DNA of 64,000 nt from NCBI GenBank assembly GCA_011525695.1, contig WYBX01000101.1:1-64000 (forward strand), given 5' to 3'. The number at the start of each line of letters is the position of its first letter. Position 1 is the first letter of the stretch. This DNA comes from Verrucomicrobiia bacterium. Lineage in GTDB: Bacteria > Verrucomicrobiota > Verrucomicrobiia > Opitutales > Opitutaceae. Of the stretch, positions 51,913 through 63,189 are shown piece after piece. Both the position numbers and the translations under genes were made by a program. The notes beneath the pieces were generated by a model. That model had not been told where the DNA came from and ran no database searches. It worked only from the letters and a program-made list of their open reading frames with translations.

Positions 51913-52060
51913 ATTCATGGAGGGCCGGAGGGCCCAAGGCCCGTTCCATCCCAGCCTGGGCCAACGGCCCAGGATTCCGTACCGAAAAATCTCAGGGCTG
52001 AAGGCCCGATTCATCGATCCGAGCATTCAGATGGAACGGGCTTTCAGTCCTGGACAAGGT
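51913..52060. repeat. class C repeat, inverted copy 2
   Basis: An inverted, slightly diverged copy of the repeat at 22561-22695. It starts GCATTCATGGAGGGCCGGAG and has GGCCCAAGGCC, CCTGGGCCAACGGCCCAGG and CAGGGCTGAAGGCCCGATTC. A second GGGCTTTCAGTCC arm follows, and another CCTGGGCCGCTGGCCCAGG hairpin lies at about 52072-52090. Confidence 0.85.
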
Positions 52061-52128
52061 CCAACGAAGTTCCTGGGCCGCTGGCCCAGGCTGGAATGCT
52101 GTCGCGCCGTTGGCGCTGTGGGCCCGCT

Positions 52129-52187
52129 GTAGGGCAGTTCGATTTGACCTGCCAGGGTCTGACCTGCTGTTCGGAGACCTGACCTAC
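52129..52187. repeat. class D repeat, inverted copy 3
   Basis: GTAGGGCAG and GACCTACTC bracket CAGGTC/GACCTG-type arms in the order opposite to the copies at 23180 and 38465. It lies 90 bases upstream of carB; together with the class C copy it fills most of the 392-bp gap before carB. Confidence 0.75.
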
Positions 52188-52275
52188 TCGCCGGAGGCCT
52201 ACTGGATTTCGCGCTGACCCTTTTCCCGCTTGCGGCCGGTTTCACCGCTCGCAACCCTCGCCGAAATCCACGCCC

Positions 52276-55518
<3,243 letters not shown>

Positions 55519-55524
55519 AGCACC

Positions 55525-56400
55525 ATGGAGACGCCCCGGCTCATCGCACTCTTGCACGGACCCGACCAGCCGGGGCTGGTGGCGCGGGTGGCCGGCTGGA
55601 TTTTCGAGCGCGGGGGCAACATCCTCCATGCCGATCAGCACCGCGACCGGGAGGCCGGAGTGTTCTTCCAGCGGGTGGAATGGGAGCCGGCGGCGGAGAA
55701 GAACCGGCCGGGGATCGCGCAGCTGGCGGCGGCCGAGGCGGAGTTCGTCGGGTTTGCGCGCGGGCAGCTGGGCATGGAGGTGCGGGTGCTGGCCTCGATC
55801 GAGCGGCCGAAGGTCGCGGTGTTCGTCTCGAAGGCGGATCATTGCTTCCACGATCTGGTGCTGCGCTGGAAGGCGGGCGACTTCGCGGGCGAGCTGGCGG
55901 CGGTGGTGAGCAACCATCCCGACCTCGGCGATGCCGCGCGCGGTTATGGGCTGCCGTTTCACCATGTGCCCGTCACGGCGGCGACGAAGCCGCAGGGCGA
56001 GGCGGCGCAGCTGGCGCTGCTGGCGGGGCTGGGCGTGCAGCTGGTGGTGCTGGCGCGTTACATGCAGGTGCTGTCGGCGGACTTTCTGGCAAAGCTGGGC
56101 GTGCCAGTGATCAACATCCACCACTCGTTCCTGCCGGCATTTGCCGGCGGCAAGCCGTACCATCAGGCCCACGCGCGCGGCGTGAAGCTGATCGGTGCGA
56201 CGGCGCATTACGCCACGCAGGATCTCGATGAGGGGCCGATCATCCACCAGGACGTCGTGCAGGTGACCCACCGGCATGGGGTCGACGAACTGATCCGGAA
56301 AGGCCGGGATCTCGAACGGACCGTGCTGGCGCAGGCGGTCCGGTGGCATCTCGAGGGCCGGGTGCTGGTTTACGGGAACAAGACGGTGGTGTTCGATTAA
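55525..56400 (+). CDS. purU: formyltetrahydrofolate deformylase
   Basis: PurU hydrolyses 10-formyl-THF to THF and formate, supplying formate for PurT and balancing one-carbon pools. The 291-residue protein has an N-terminal ACT domain (about 5-85; LIALLHGPDQPGLVARVAGW) and a formyltransferase domain with VFVSKADHCFHDLL-type start. The catalytic Asn-His is in INIHHSFLPAFAG and the Asp in QDLDEGPII. Length matches E. coli PurU (280). It begins 6 bases after carB, so the two are co-transcribed. Confidence 0.96.
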   Translation: METPRLIALLHGPDQPGLVARVAGWIFERGGNILHADQHRDREAGVFFQRVEWEPAAEKNRPGIAQLAAAEAEFVGFARGQLGMEVRVLASIERPKVAVFVSKADHCFHDLVLRWKAGDFAGELAAVVSNHPDLGDAARGYGLPFHHVPVTAATKPQGEAAQLALLAGLGVQLVVLARYMQVLSADFLAKLGVPVINIHHSFLPAFAGGKPYHQAHARGVKLIGATAHYATQDLDEGPIIHQDVVQVTHRHGVDELIRKGRDLERTVLAQAVRWHLEGRVLVYGNKTVVFD

Positions 56401-56447
56401 GCGGACCGGCCAAAATCAGAGGGGGCGCGGGCGGTGACCGACCAAAT

Positions 56448-56759
56448 CTACCGACGGGCGGGATTGAGCTCCCGGAAGACGTCGGTGAGCTTCGCAGGCA
56501 GGAAAAGGTTCGGATCGACCTCGAGCGGGGGTGCCTTGAAGACGACGGGCCGATTCCACTGGACGTCCTCCTGCGCGACCACGTGCACGACCGGAGCGGG
56601 TTCCGGTAGGGGTGGTGGACGGAAGTGTGGCATCTCGTACGGCATGATGGCGTGAAGTTGGAGACCGGGTGCGGGAAAAATTGTGCCATGAGTTTGCCAG
56701 GAAAAATAATGCAGCACCATCGGGGCGCGTGCGGTCTCGCGCTCCTGAAAAATCACCAT
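56448..56759 (-). CDS. small hypothetical protein, 103 aa
   Basis: A minus-strand frame can start at ATG 56759 (or further upstream at 56909, where the residues look like frame noise). The 103-residue product has an ordered-looking middle (MVLHYFSWQTHGTIFPA) and a Pro-rich centre (about 55-75), then VNPN/FLPAKLTDVF-type residues at the end. No family is recognised. It lacks a clear ribosome binding site. It is convergent with purU, 47 bases away. I consider it about as likely as not to be a real gene. Confidence 0.45.
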   Translation of the reverse strand: MVIFQERETARAPMVLHYFSWQTHGTIFPAPGLQLHAIMPYEMPHFRPPPLPEPAPVVHVVAQEDVQWNRPVVFKAPPLEVDPNLFLPAKLTDVFRELNPARR

Positions 56760-57049
56760 GGCTCTTGCCGCGGAGGTCCACAGTGAAGGCCGGCTTGGTC
56801 GGACCCGGTTCGGATGAGGTGGACCGATTGCCGCTGGTTTGCGGCAGACGGATCGCGGCGTGAGTCGTCCGGACGGCCGGGCCGGCTGCGTGCTCGTCGT
56901 TAGATGCAACTGCGTCCTTGCCGGCGATGGTCGCCCGGCTCAACGTCGCGCGTCCCGCTTTCTCTCCTCCCCAATGGCCCCAGCCTCCATTTTCTTGAAA
57001 GCGGTCTGCCAGCCGAAGGGGCCAACTTCAACCATCCGCTGATAACCCT

Positions 57050-58651
57050 ATGAGTAACGTTCAAGTGAGCAACGCGGCCATCGTCCCCAATGCCAAGCGG
57101 CTGTTGTGGGCCGGATTCATGGCCATTTTCGCCGCCGGCATGGGCTTTGGCATCCGCGGCGGCATTCTCGACAACTGGGGCGCTGAATTCGGCTTCACCG
57201 CCACTCAGCTGGGAGCCATAGCCGGTGCAGGTTTCACCGGATTCTGCTTCGGCATCATCATCGGCGGCGTCGTCTGCGATATCATCGGCTACAGCAAGCT
57301 CGTGATCGCGGCGTTTGCGATGCACGTGCTCTCCGCCTTCGTGACGTTCGGCGCAACCAGCCCGGACAATGCCTACCAGATGCTCACCTGGGGCATGTTC
57401 ATCTTCGCGCTCGCGAACGGAACGCTCGAGGGCGTCGCGAACCCCCTGGTGGCGACGATTTTCCCGCAAAACCGCACCCATTTCCTTAACATTCTGCACG
57501 CGAGCTGGCCGGCCGGCATTGTCGCCGGGGCCGCCGTGGGCTGGGTGCTCGACGACAAGATGCAAATTGGCTGGAAGGTCCAGCTGGCGCTCTATCTCGT
57601 GCCGACCATCGCCTACGGCGTGATGTTCTTCGGACAGAAAATGCCGAAATCGGAAGCCTCCGAAAAGGGCGCCAAGCTCGGCGAGATGTTCAAGGATGTG
57701 GGCCTGCTTGGCGCATTGGTGGTGTGTTATCTGCTCACCCTGTTCTTCTCCGGTCCGCTCGGGCTGCCGGAAGGCGTCGCCTACGGCCTTGGTGGCGTGC
57801 TCCTCATCATCGTCGGCGTCATCACGAGATTCTCGATCGGCTCGATCCTGCTCTTCGTACTCTTTGTCACCCATGTCCTCGTCGGCGCCGTCGAGCTTGG
57901 TACCGATGGCTGGATTGCCAACATCACGGGCAATCTCTTTACCTCGGAACAGGGCAAATGGCTGCTGATCTGGACCTCGGCCGTCATGTTCAGCCTGCGG
58001 TTCTGCGCCCACTTCATCGAGACGAGGATCGGGCTCTCGCCGGTGGCGCTGCTCTTCGTCTGCTCGGTCCTGGCGGCCATCGGGCTCCAGCTCACGAGCG
58101 GTGTCCAGACCGTGTTGATGGCGTTCGTCGCGCTGACCATCTACGCGATCGGCAAGACGTTTTTCTGGCCGACCATGCTGGCAGTGGTCTCGGACCGTTA
58201 TCCCCGGACCGGCGCGGTGGCGATTTCGATCATGGGCGGAGCAGGGATGCTGTCCGCCGGGCTGATCGGCGGCCCGGGACTCGGTTATGGCAAGGATCGG
58301 TTCACGGCCGAGCAGCTGCAGGAGACCAATCCTGCGGTTTACGAGCAGGTGAAGGCCCCCGCGCCGTCGAAGTTCCTGTTCTTCTCCGAAGTCTTTGCGA
58401 TCGATGGCAAGAAACTGGCCGACGCCAAGGCGGCGGCGACGAAGACGCCGGCGGACGAAGCCATCATCGCAGCTGATCGTGTGGGCGACCGGATGACGCT
58501 GAAGGCGGATTCGTTCATCCCGATGACGATGGCGGTGATCTACCTCTGCATCATGATCTATTTCCGGGCGATCGGTGGCTACAGGACGGTCCATCTTGAG
58601 GGGACGTCAGCAGCCGCGGTGGCAAAGGAATCGGCCGTGGCGAAGACCTGA
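57050..58651 (+). CDS. MFS transporter, probably a sugar or small organic solute carrier
   Basis: The 533-residue protein has 12 predicted helices. The first is KRLLWAGFMAIFAAGMGFGIRGG-like, and GGVVCDIIGYSKLVIAAF follows helix 2, where the MFS motif sits. GTLEGVANPLVATIFPQNRTHFLNILHASWPAG is typical of a verrucomicrobial/planctomycete MFS subgroup related to FucP-type carriers. A hydrophilic insert of about 90 residues (410-500) lies before the last helix. Substrate is unknown. Its stop is followed by a strong hairpin. Confidence 0.88.
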   Translation: MSNVQVSNAAIVPNAKRLLWAGFMAIFAAGMGFGIRGGILDNWGAEFGFTATQLGAIAGAGFTGFCFGIIIGGVVCDIIGYSKLVIAAFAMHVLSAFVTFGATSPDNAYQMLTWGMFIFALANGTLEGVANPLVATIFPQNRTHFLNILHASWPAGIVAGAAVGWVLDDKMQIGWKVQLALYLVPTIAYGVMFFGQKMPKSEASEKGAKLGEMFKDVGLLGALVVCYLLTLFFSGPLGLPEGVAYGLGGVLLIIVGVITRFSIGSILLFVLFVTHVLVGAVELGTDGWIANITGNLFTSEQGKWLLIWTSAVMFSLRFCAHFIETRIGLSPVALLFVCSVLAAIGLQLTSGVQTVLMAFVALTIYAIGKTFFWPTMLAVVSDRYPRTGAVAISIMGGAGMLSAGLIGGPGLGYGKDRFTAEQLQETNPAVYEQVKAPAPSKFLFFSEVFAIDGKKLADAKAAATKTPADEAIIAADRVGDRMTLKADSFIPMTMAVIYLCIMIYFRAIGGYRTVHLEGTSAAAVAKESAVAKT

Positions 58652-58660
58652 GCGGGCAGC

Positions 58661-58702
58661 GACCATGGACTTGGGACTGAGGACCAAGGACCAGGGACCA
58701 AG
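58661..58702. repeat. GGACCAAGGACC-type short repeat, copy 1
   Basis: Imperfect 7-8-base units (GGGACTGAGGACCAAGGACC and AGGGACCAAGG) fill this stretch after the MFS stop. The complementary pattern recurs at 60180-60240, flanking the Hsp20 to tautomerase block. Confidence 0.8.
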
Positions 58703-58732
58703 GACAAGCCGCGCTGTCCGGCGCGGCTTGTC
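58703..58732. terminator. bidirectional hairpin between convergent genes
   Basis: GACAAGCCGCGC (58703-58714) pairs perfectly with GCGCGGCTTGTC (58721-58732) around a 6-base loop. It lies between the convergent MFS and Hsp20 genes. Only a weak T-rich stretch follows on the plus strand and none on the minus strand, so it may act with Rho or as a 3' end stabiliser. Confidence 0.65.
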
Positions 58733-58771
58733 TCGTTATATTCGTCGCACCCGAAGGTGGCGCCGAAACGC

Positions 58772-59164
58772 TCAGGCGACGCGGGCCAGCCGCGAGGGCG
58801 CTTCCAGGGGACGCTTGGGCAGCGTCACAGTGAGCACGCCATGGCTCATCTCGGCGTGCATCGCCCCATAATCGAAGCTCGTGCCGAGCCGCAGCCGGAG
58901 CTGGTAGTCGCGCTGGACGTGCTCCAGGTGCAGCGCATTGAAGTTGACCCGCACGGGGTGCGGCTTCCGCGCTGTCACCGTGAGATCGCCGCCGCGGGCC
59001 TCAATTTCGACCCCGGAGGACTCGACCCCTGGCACGTAGACCGTGAGTTTCATCGCCCCGCGCCGTTCCTGGCAGTCGTAGCTCGGCTGGAAGTACACGT
59101 CGGAGGACGGGCGCTTCACGGCCTTGGAAGCCCGGGTGGGCTGGGGGAGTAGGGTTGTGTTCAT
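58772..59164 (-). CDS. small heat-shock protein (Hsp20/alpha-crystallin family)
   Basis: The 130-residue chaperone has a short N-terminal arm (1-30), then an alpha-crystallin domain (about 33-120): DVYFQPSYDCQ-like first strand, MKLTVYVPGVESSGVEIEA, and the conserved GVLTVTLPK near the end. Hsp20 proteins hold unfolding proteins in large oligomers. The C-terminal tail lacks a clear I-x-I motif, which normally links subunits. The ATG at 59164 is preceded by a good GGAGG-like site on its strand (TTTCCTCC complement). Confidence 0.92.
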   Translation of the reverse strand: MNTTLLPQPTRASKAVKRPSSDVYFQPSYDCQERRGAMKLTVYVPGVESSGVEIEARGGDLTVTARKPHPVRVNFNALHLEHVQRDYQLRLRLGTSFDYGAMHAEMSHGVLTVTLPKRPLEAPSRLARVA

Positions 59165-59726
59165 CGGAGGAAATGGAGGGAAGCGTTTCCTCGGCAGGTC
59201 GGGAGAACCGCCGGGCTTCAGGAACTGAACGCTTCCGAATAACGGAGAGGTCAGTTCAGATGGCCCGTGTCGGTTGCTTTAATCCAGACGGAGACAACGA
59301 CCGGGCGCATCATGACGACGCAGCGCTGCTGGCAGCCGACCGTAAAGGCGGCGCGAGCGCGGCGAAGTTGATGCTGGACGTATCCGGTCATTGAGAACGC
59401 AGGTCACCCTGCATATTGCAGCCGGCATGCCAAGCCTGAAGTGAAATGATCGCCGTTCGTGGTTTTCCGGGCTACGCACGGCTGGTTCAGGGTACGCGGC
59501 CAGGCGCGGGGCGTGGATCGGCTGTGATCCTGCCTGAGCCACTTGCGTGTCGTGATCACGACACGCAAGTGGCTCGCCGGCTGATTCCCTGGAAAATGCA
59601 GCCCGGGGCGGGCGCTTACATCAGGGGACGCGGGGAGCGAAGGGCTCCGAGGTTGTCCGGTCCGGATGGCCAGGAGCCGAACTGCTCGAAGATTGCCTGC
59701 GGCGGAACCGGACTCATCCTGCGGGC
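59165..59726. other. 562-bp gap with a long perfect palindrome
   Basis: No convincing gene is seen; the short open frames on both strands show no domain. The gap must hold the Hsp20 promoter and that of the MazG-like gene. Its main feature is the 40-bp palindrome at 59536-59575. Confidence 0.55.
59536..59575. repeat. 40-bp perfect palindrome without a loop
   Basis: GAGCCACTTGCGTGTCGTGA (59536-59555) is followed at once by its exact reverse complement (59556-59575), centred on TGATCA. All 20 pairs match. It lies in the non-coding gap between the Hsp20 and MazG-like genes. It could be an operator or cruciform site, or the junction of a former inverted duplication. Confidence 0.95.
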
Positions 59727-60101
59727 ATGGCCCCGCTTTCCGATTCCGCCACCACCGTCGCCGAGCTTCGCCGGCGGATCCTCGCCTTCGTCCACGAGCG
59801 CGACTGGGAGCAGTTCCACAGCCCCAAGAACCTCAGCATGGCCCTCGCGGCGGAGTCAGGAGAGCTGATGGAGCATTTCCTCTGGTCCGGCCCCGAGCAA
59901 TCCCATGCCGTGGCCAGGGAACCCGCGAAACGGGCGCGGATTGCGGATGAACTGGCCGACATCGTGATCTACGCGCTGGAGTTTGCCAACATCACGGGGC
60001 TGGACGTCGCCGCCTCGATTGAGGCGAAGATGGCTGCCAACGCGCTCAAGTACCCGGTCGAGAAGGCGCGGGGTCGTGCGGACAAGTACACGGAGCTCTG
60101 A
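59727..60101 (+). CDS. MazG-like nucleotide pyrophosphohydrolase (dCTPase/RS21-C6 type)
   Basis: The 124-residue protein is an all-alpha NTP pyrophosphatase. The metal-binding acids lie in AAESGELMEHF (Glu43-x-x-Glu46) and DELADIVIYALEFA (Glu75-x-x-Asp78). FHSPKNLSMAL and the end KYPVEKARGRADKYTEL match the short MazG-like family that cleans dCTP or modified nucleotides from the pool. The ATG at 59727 fits the family length of about 110-125 residues. Confidence 0.93.
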   Translation: MAPLSDSATTVAELRRRILAFVHERDWEQFHSPKNLSMALAAESGELMEHFLWSGPEQSHAVAREPAKRARIADELADIVIYALEFANITGLDVAASIEAKMAANALKYPVEKARGRADKYTEL

Positions 60102-60179
60102 CGGGTCGGATCTGTAATTTGAGATCTCAGATTTGAGATCTCAGATGGCGCCGATGGTCGTTGCACCATTTCGGGATGT

Positions 60180-60240
60180 CTCTTGGTCCTCAGTCCTTAG
60201 TTCTTGGTCCTTTGTCCTTGGTCCCTGGTCTTGTCTGAGG
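60180..60240. repeat. GGTCCTTGGTCC-type short repeat, inverted copy 2
   Basis: Units such as CTTGGTCCTCAGTCC and TTGGTCCCTGGTC repeat over 60 bases. It is the reverse complement pattern of 58661-58702. It follows an AGATCTCAGATTTGAGATCT palindromic stretch (about 60122-60145). Confidence 0.8.
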
Positions 60241-60250
60241 CCGTGCCTCC

Positions 60251-60595
60251 TCAGAACGTGTCGCCCTTCCAGCCCCACATGGATCCCTTGACGTCGATGA
60301 ATTTCACGTAGACGCGATCCCGTGGGATTCCGAGGTGGCCCTCGAGCAGCTGGCAAAGTGCTTCGGAAAGATCCTTGGTCTTGCGCGCCGGCAGCCCGAC
60401 GGCCTTGAGTTCCAGGAACGCGACGGGTTCGTCGCTGCCGGCAAACAGCATCGGGGTGTCGGCAGTGAGCGCGACCATCACGAAGCTCTCGGGCTTTTCC
60501 AGCTGCTCCGCCACCAGCATCGACGCATTTTTCAAGATCGCGCGTTCCGCGCGCTTGTTGAGGGGAAGATTCGTCTGGATTGTGAGGTAGGGCAT
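60251..60595 (-). CDS. MIF/tautomerase-superfamily protein
   Basis: The 114-residue protein begins MPYLTIQTN; the Pro that becomes N-terminal after Met removal is the catalytic base of this superfamily. Its length and the VMVALTADTPMLFAGSDEP and LGIPRDRVYVKFIDV stretches match macrophage migration inhibitory factor/phenylpyruvate tautomerase homologues, which form trimers. The bacterial role is not settled. The gene stands alone between repeats. Confidence 0.93.
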   Translation of the reverse strand: MPYLTIQTNLPLNKRAERAILKNASMLVAEQLEKPESFVMVALTADTPMLFAGSDEPVAFLELKAVGLPARKTKDLSEALCQLLEGHLGIPRDRVYVKFIDVKGSMWGWKGDTF

Positions 60596-60747
60596 GGCGT
60601 TCGGGGTTCGGAAATCGCACCGCGCGAATCGAACCCGTCGAAACGTGTTCCGATCCCCGCGAGTCGCAACCTCCTCGACTACGATTTGGCGATTCCCGGC
60701 GCGTGAGGATGCGGCGCCGTCGACTTTGACTCAGATGCGCATCCTTG

Positions 60748-60873
60748 AGCCTTTCGTTGAACCACGCAGCCGCAGGGGAGCAGCCTCGTCTGCGCCCCCA
60801 GAACCGTTCAATGAAGCAGGTGAGCGCAGGCAAGACTGCGCCCCTACGAATCCAATACTGAATCCCTGAATCA
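60748..60873. repeat. class B repeat, copy 2
   Basis: A direct copy of 22957-23083, from CTTTCGTTGAACCACGCAGC to CTGAATCCCTGAATCAG. The left arm has diverged (GCAGGGGAGCAGCC), so the outer stem is weaker than in copy 1. The right arm GACTGCGCCCCTACG is intact. It reaches to just before the mogA stop codon and so may act as a 3' structure. No gene lies between 60596 and 60876. Confidence 0.9.
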
Positions 60874-60876
60874 GCT

Positions 60877-61413
60877 TCAGGGCTTGGGTCTAAAGACCTT
60901 CATCACCGACTCATTCGTTTCGAGCCGCGGCCCGCCGATAAGATCGATGCAATAGGGAATCGCGGGGAAGACCGCCTCGAGGTTCTCGCGGATCGCCTTC
61001 GGCCGTCCCGGGAGATTCACGATCAGGGTTCGACCACGAATGCCGGCGGTCTGGCGCGAAAGGATTGCCGTCGGCACGTGGCGCAGCGACGCCGCCCGCA
61101 TGAGTTCACCGAACCCCGGCATCAGTTTCCCGCACACGGCGGCGGTCGCCTCGGGCGTGACATCCCGCGGCGCGGGCCCCGTGCCCCCGGTGGTCACCAC
61201 CAGGCAGCAGCCGGCCACATCGGCCATCCGGCGCAGCTCCGCCTCAATCGCCTCGCGCTCGTCGGGGACCACGCGGTAGTCGACCTCGAATGCCGTGGCG
61301 AGCCATTCGCGGAGAAGCGCAACGCAGGCCTTGCCAGGGACATCCTCGTAGACTCCGGCGCTCGCGCGATCGGAGACGTTCACCACGCCAATGACAGGAG
61401 CGTTGTTCACCAC
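60877..61413 (-). CDS. mogA: molybdopterin adenylyltransferase
   Basis: MogA adenylates molybdopterin before molybdate insertion. A GTG at 61413 (or the next codon, also GTG) starts the protein at VVNNAPVIGVVNVSDRAS, matching MogA's N terminus. The frame upstream lacks homology and overlaps gluQ. TTGGTGPAPRDVTPEA is the nucleotide-binding motif, with RHVPTAILSRQTAGIRG and NLPGRPKAIRENLEAVF also typical. Length is 178, against 195 in E. coli. No other molybdenum-cofactor genes are nearby. Confidence 0.94.
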   Translation of the reverse strand: MVNNAPVIGVVNVSDRASAGVYEDVPGKACVALLREWLATAFEVDYRVVPDEREAIEAELRRMADVAGCCLVVTTGGTGPAPRDVTPEATAAVCGKLMPGFGELMRAASLRHVPTAILSRQTAGIRGRTLIVNLPGRPKAIRENLEAVFPAIPYCIDLIGGPRLETNESVMKVFRPKP

Positions 61414-61604
61414 GTCATGGCATGGCTGGAATGCATCCAGAGCGGAAGCAAGTTCGGAAGCATGGCACGACCGTCGTTCGCCGCCGAGCCTCTGATCCGG
61501 AAGCAATGGGACCCGACGATTCCATGTCGCACCTGCGACATCGAATCGCGCGGGGGAGTATGCTCGGTATCGTGAGGTTGAGCGTTGCAGCGACAGGTGG
61601 CGGA

Positions 61605-62447
61605 TCATCCGTTGGTGAAGAGCCGCCGGACGGAGGCGGGGGATTCGCCGCGAGCCCGCAGGGTGCGCAATGCGAGCGAATCATGCCGCTTGGCCAACCG
61701 GCGGCCGCGCTCATCCAGCATCAGCGGAGCGTGAAAATAGCGTGGTGGCTGCCAGCCGAGGGCGCGAAACAGCAGGAGCTGGCGGAACGTGCTCCGGATA
61801 AGATCGGCGCCGCGCACGACCTCGGTGATGCCGAGCTCCGCGTCGTCCACTGTCGTGGCCAGCTGGTAACTCGGGGTGTCGTCCTTGCGCCACACGAGGA
61901 AATCGCCGAAGTCGCGTCCCGCGACGGCCTGTTGTTCGCCAGCGGCCAGATCCATGAAGTGCATCGGTTCGTCATCGGGGACGCGGAACCGCCAGTTGAC
62001 GGTGACCGGCCGGCCGAGGGGCGGCAGCGGGGCATCCGGGGCCGGCCGGAAGGCCCGCGGGTAGATCGGCTCGTCCTCGATGCCGCCGGTTTCGTGGGGT
62101 GCCCCGGCGGCCTCCTGCACATCGCGCCGTGACCGGGTGCAAGGGAAGATCAACCCGGCGGTATGCAGCTGCTCGAGCGCCAGCCGGTGCCGGTCCACCC
62201 GGGCGAGCTGGGAAATGAGCCCGTTCTCCCAGTCGATACCGACCCAGCGAAGGTCCTCCTGCATGGCCTCGACAAATTCCGGCCGACAGCGGGCCCGGTC
62301 GAGATCATCGCTGCGCAACAGCAGCCGGCCACCGGCCGCACGGGCCCGCTCGGCCGCCGTCCAGAAGGTCCGCGCATGGCCGACATGCAGGTAACCGGTC
62401 GGGGAAGGGGCCAGCCGGCCGAGATAAGGGAAAGTAGGCTCAGTCAC
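61605..62447 (-). CDS. gluQ: glutamyl-Q tRNA(Asp) synthetase
   Basis: This short glutamyl-tRNA-synthetase-like enzyme (280 residues) attaches Glu to queuosine in tRNA-Asp and lacks the anticodon-binding domain. APSPTGYLHVGHARTFW carries the HIGH-type motif (HVGH, 21-24), and RRLAKRHDS near the end replaces KMSKS. Of the four zinc ligands in E. coli GluQ-RS, only Cys103 and Tyr129 remain; the second Cys reads Arg105 and the fourth reads Phe133, so zinc is probably not bound. It is followed at 191 bp by mogA on the same strand. Confidence 0.94.
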   Translation of the reverse strand: MTEPTFPYLGRLAPSPTGYLHVGHARTFWTAAERARAAGGRLLLRSDDLDRARCRPEFVEAMQEDLRWVGIDWENGLISQLARVDRHRLALEQLHTAGLIFPCTRSRRDVQEAAGAPHETGGIEDEPIYPRAFRPAPDAPLPPLGRPVTVNWRFRVPDDEPMHFMDLAAGEQQAVAGRDFGDFLVWRKDDTPSYQLATTVDDAELGITEVVRGADLIRSTFRQLLLFRALGWQPPRYFHAPLMLDERGRRLAKRHDSLALRTLRARGESPASVRRLFTNG

Positions 62448-62515
62448 GAATGGCAGGCGGCATTACTGTGCTTTTGTTCGTGCCAAATCACGTCCATTCG
62501 TGGTTTCAGCATTCC

Positions 62516-63103
62516 ATGACCAAACTGCTCTGCGTCTACTGCGCCTCCAGCGACCGGATCGATCCGAAGTATTTTTCCACGGCGGCGGAACTCGGGCGCG
62601 AGATGGTCATGCGGGGGTGGGGATTGATCTATGGTGGAGGTCGGACGGGCACGATGGGCGCGGTGGCGCGGGCCGTGAAGCAGAATGGCGGCCGCGTGGT
62701 GGGGATCATCCCCGAATTCATGAAACTCCGGGAGCTCGCGTATGCCGAGGCGGACGAGCTGGTCACGGTCATCACGATGCGTGAGCGGAAACTGATGATG
62801 GAGACGCGAGCGGATGCGTTTGTGGCGCTGCCCGGGGGTTGGGGCACGCTCGAGGAGATCCTGGAGATACTGACGCTGCGCCAGCTCGAGGTGGTCAGGA
62901 AGCCCTGTGTTTTCCTGAATCAGGACGGATTTTATGATCCGCTGCTGCAACAGTTCGAGCGGATGCTGGCAGGCCAATTCTTCAGATCCTCGAACATGGA
63001 TCTGTTTCGGGTGGCGAGCACCCCGTCGGCGGTCTTCGATGAAATTGCCGCCGCCGAGGGCTCACCGGCACCTGTTGAGTCGAAGTGGTTCGAGACGCGG
63101 TAG
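62516..63103 (+). CDS. LOG-family protein (TIGR00730, cytokinin riboside 5'-monophosphate phosphoribohydrolase type)
   Basis: The ATG at 62516 gives 195 residues of a Rossmann-fold protein. Family motifs are VYCASSDRIDP, GLIYGGGRTGTMG (36-48), MRERK (88-92) and the diagnostic PGGWGTLEE (106-114). LOG enzymes split nucleoside 5'-monophosphates to base and ribose phosphate; in bacteria they probably act in nucleotide salvage. A longer in-frame start at 62450 covers a TTCGTGGTTTC-type repeat and is unlikely. It is divergent from gluQ. Confidence 0.93.
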   Translation: MTKLLCVYCASSDRIDPKYFSTAAELGREMVMRGWGLIYGGGRTGTMGAVARAVKQNGGRVVGIIPEFMKLRELAYAEADELVTVITMRERKLMMETRADAFVALPGGWGTLEEILEILTLRQLEVVRKPCVFLNQDGFYDPLLQQFERMLAGQFFRSSNMDLFRVASTPSAVFDEIAAAEGSPAPVESKWFETR

Positions 63104-63130
63104 CCGGGCAGAGGCGTGTTTTGGGTTTGA

Positions 63131-63157
63131 GGACGCCACGGAGGGCGTCCCTCCAGG
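63131..63157. repeat. class A element, first hairpin only (inverted)
   Basis: GGACGCCACGGAGGGCGTCC followed by CTCCAGG is the first class A hairpin with one outer edge, in inverted orientation. It lies 28 bases after the LOG-family stop and directly before a class B copy. Confidence 0.85.
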
Positions 63158-63189
63158 AATGTGTCTTCGAATCCAGGGGTTGGAATTGG

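Noticed and set aside
59155..59394. 80-codon frame after the Hsp20 gene start
   Set aside because: It overlaps the Hsp20 start region on the other strand and has no ribosome binding site or recognisable domain.
61414..61608. N-terminal 65-residue extension of MogA
   Set aside because: It has no similarity to MogA and would overlap the gluQ coding region; the GTG at 61413 gives the normal N terminus.
62450..62515. Longer start of the LOG-family protein
   Set aside because: The extra 22 codons cover a CCATTCGTGGTTTC-type repeat seen in many genomes and add no family residues.
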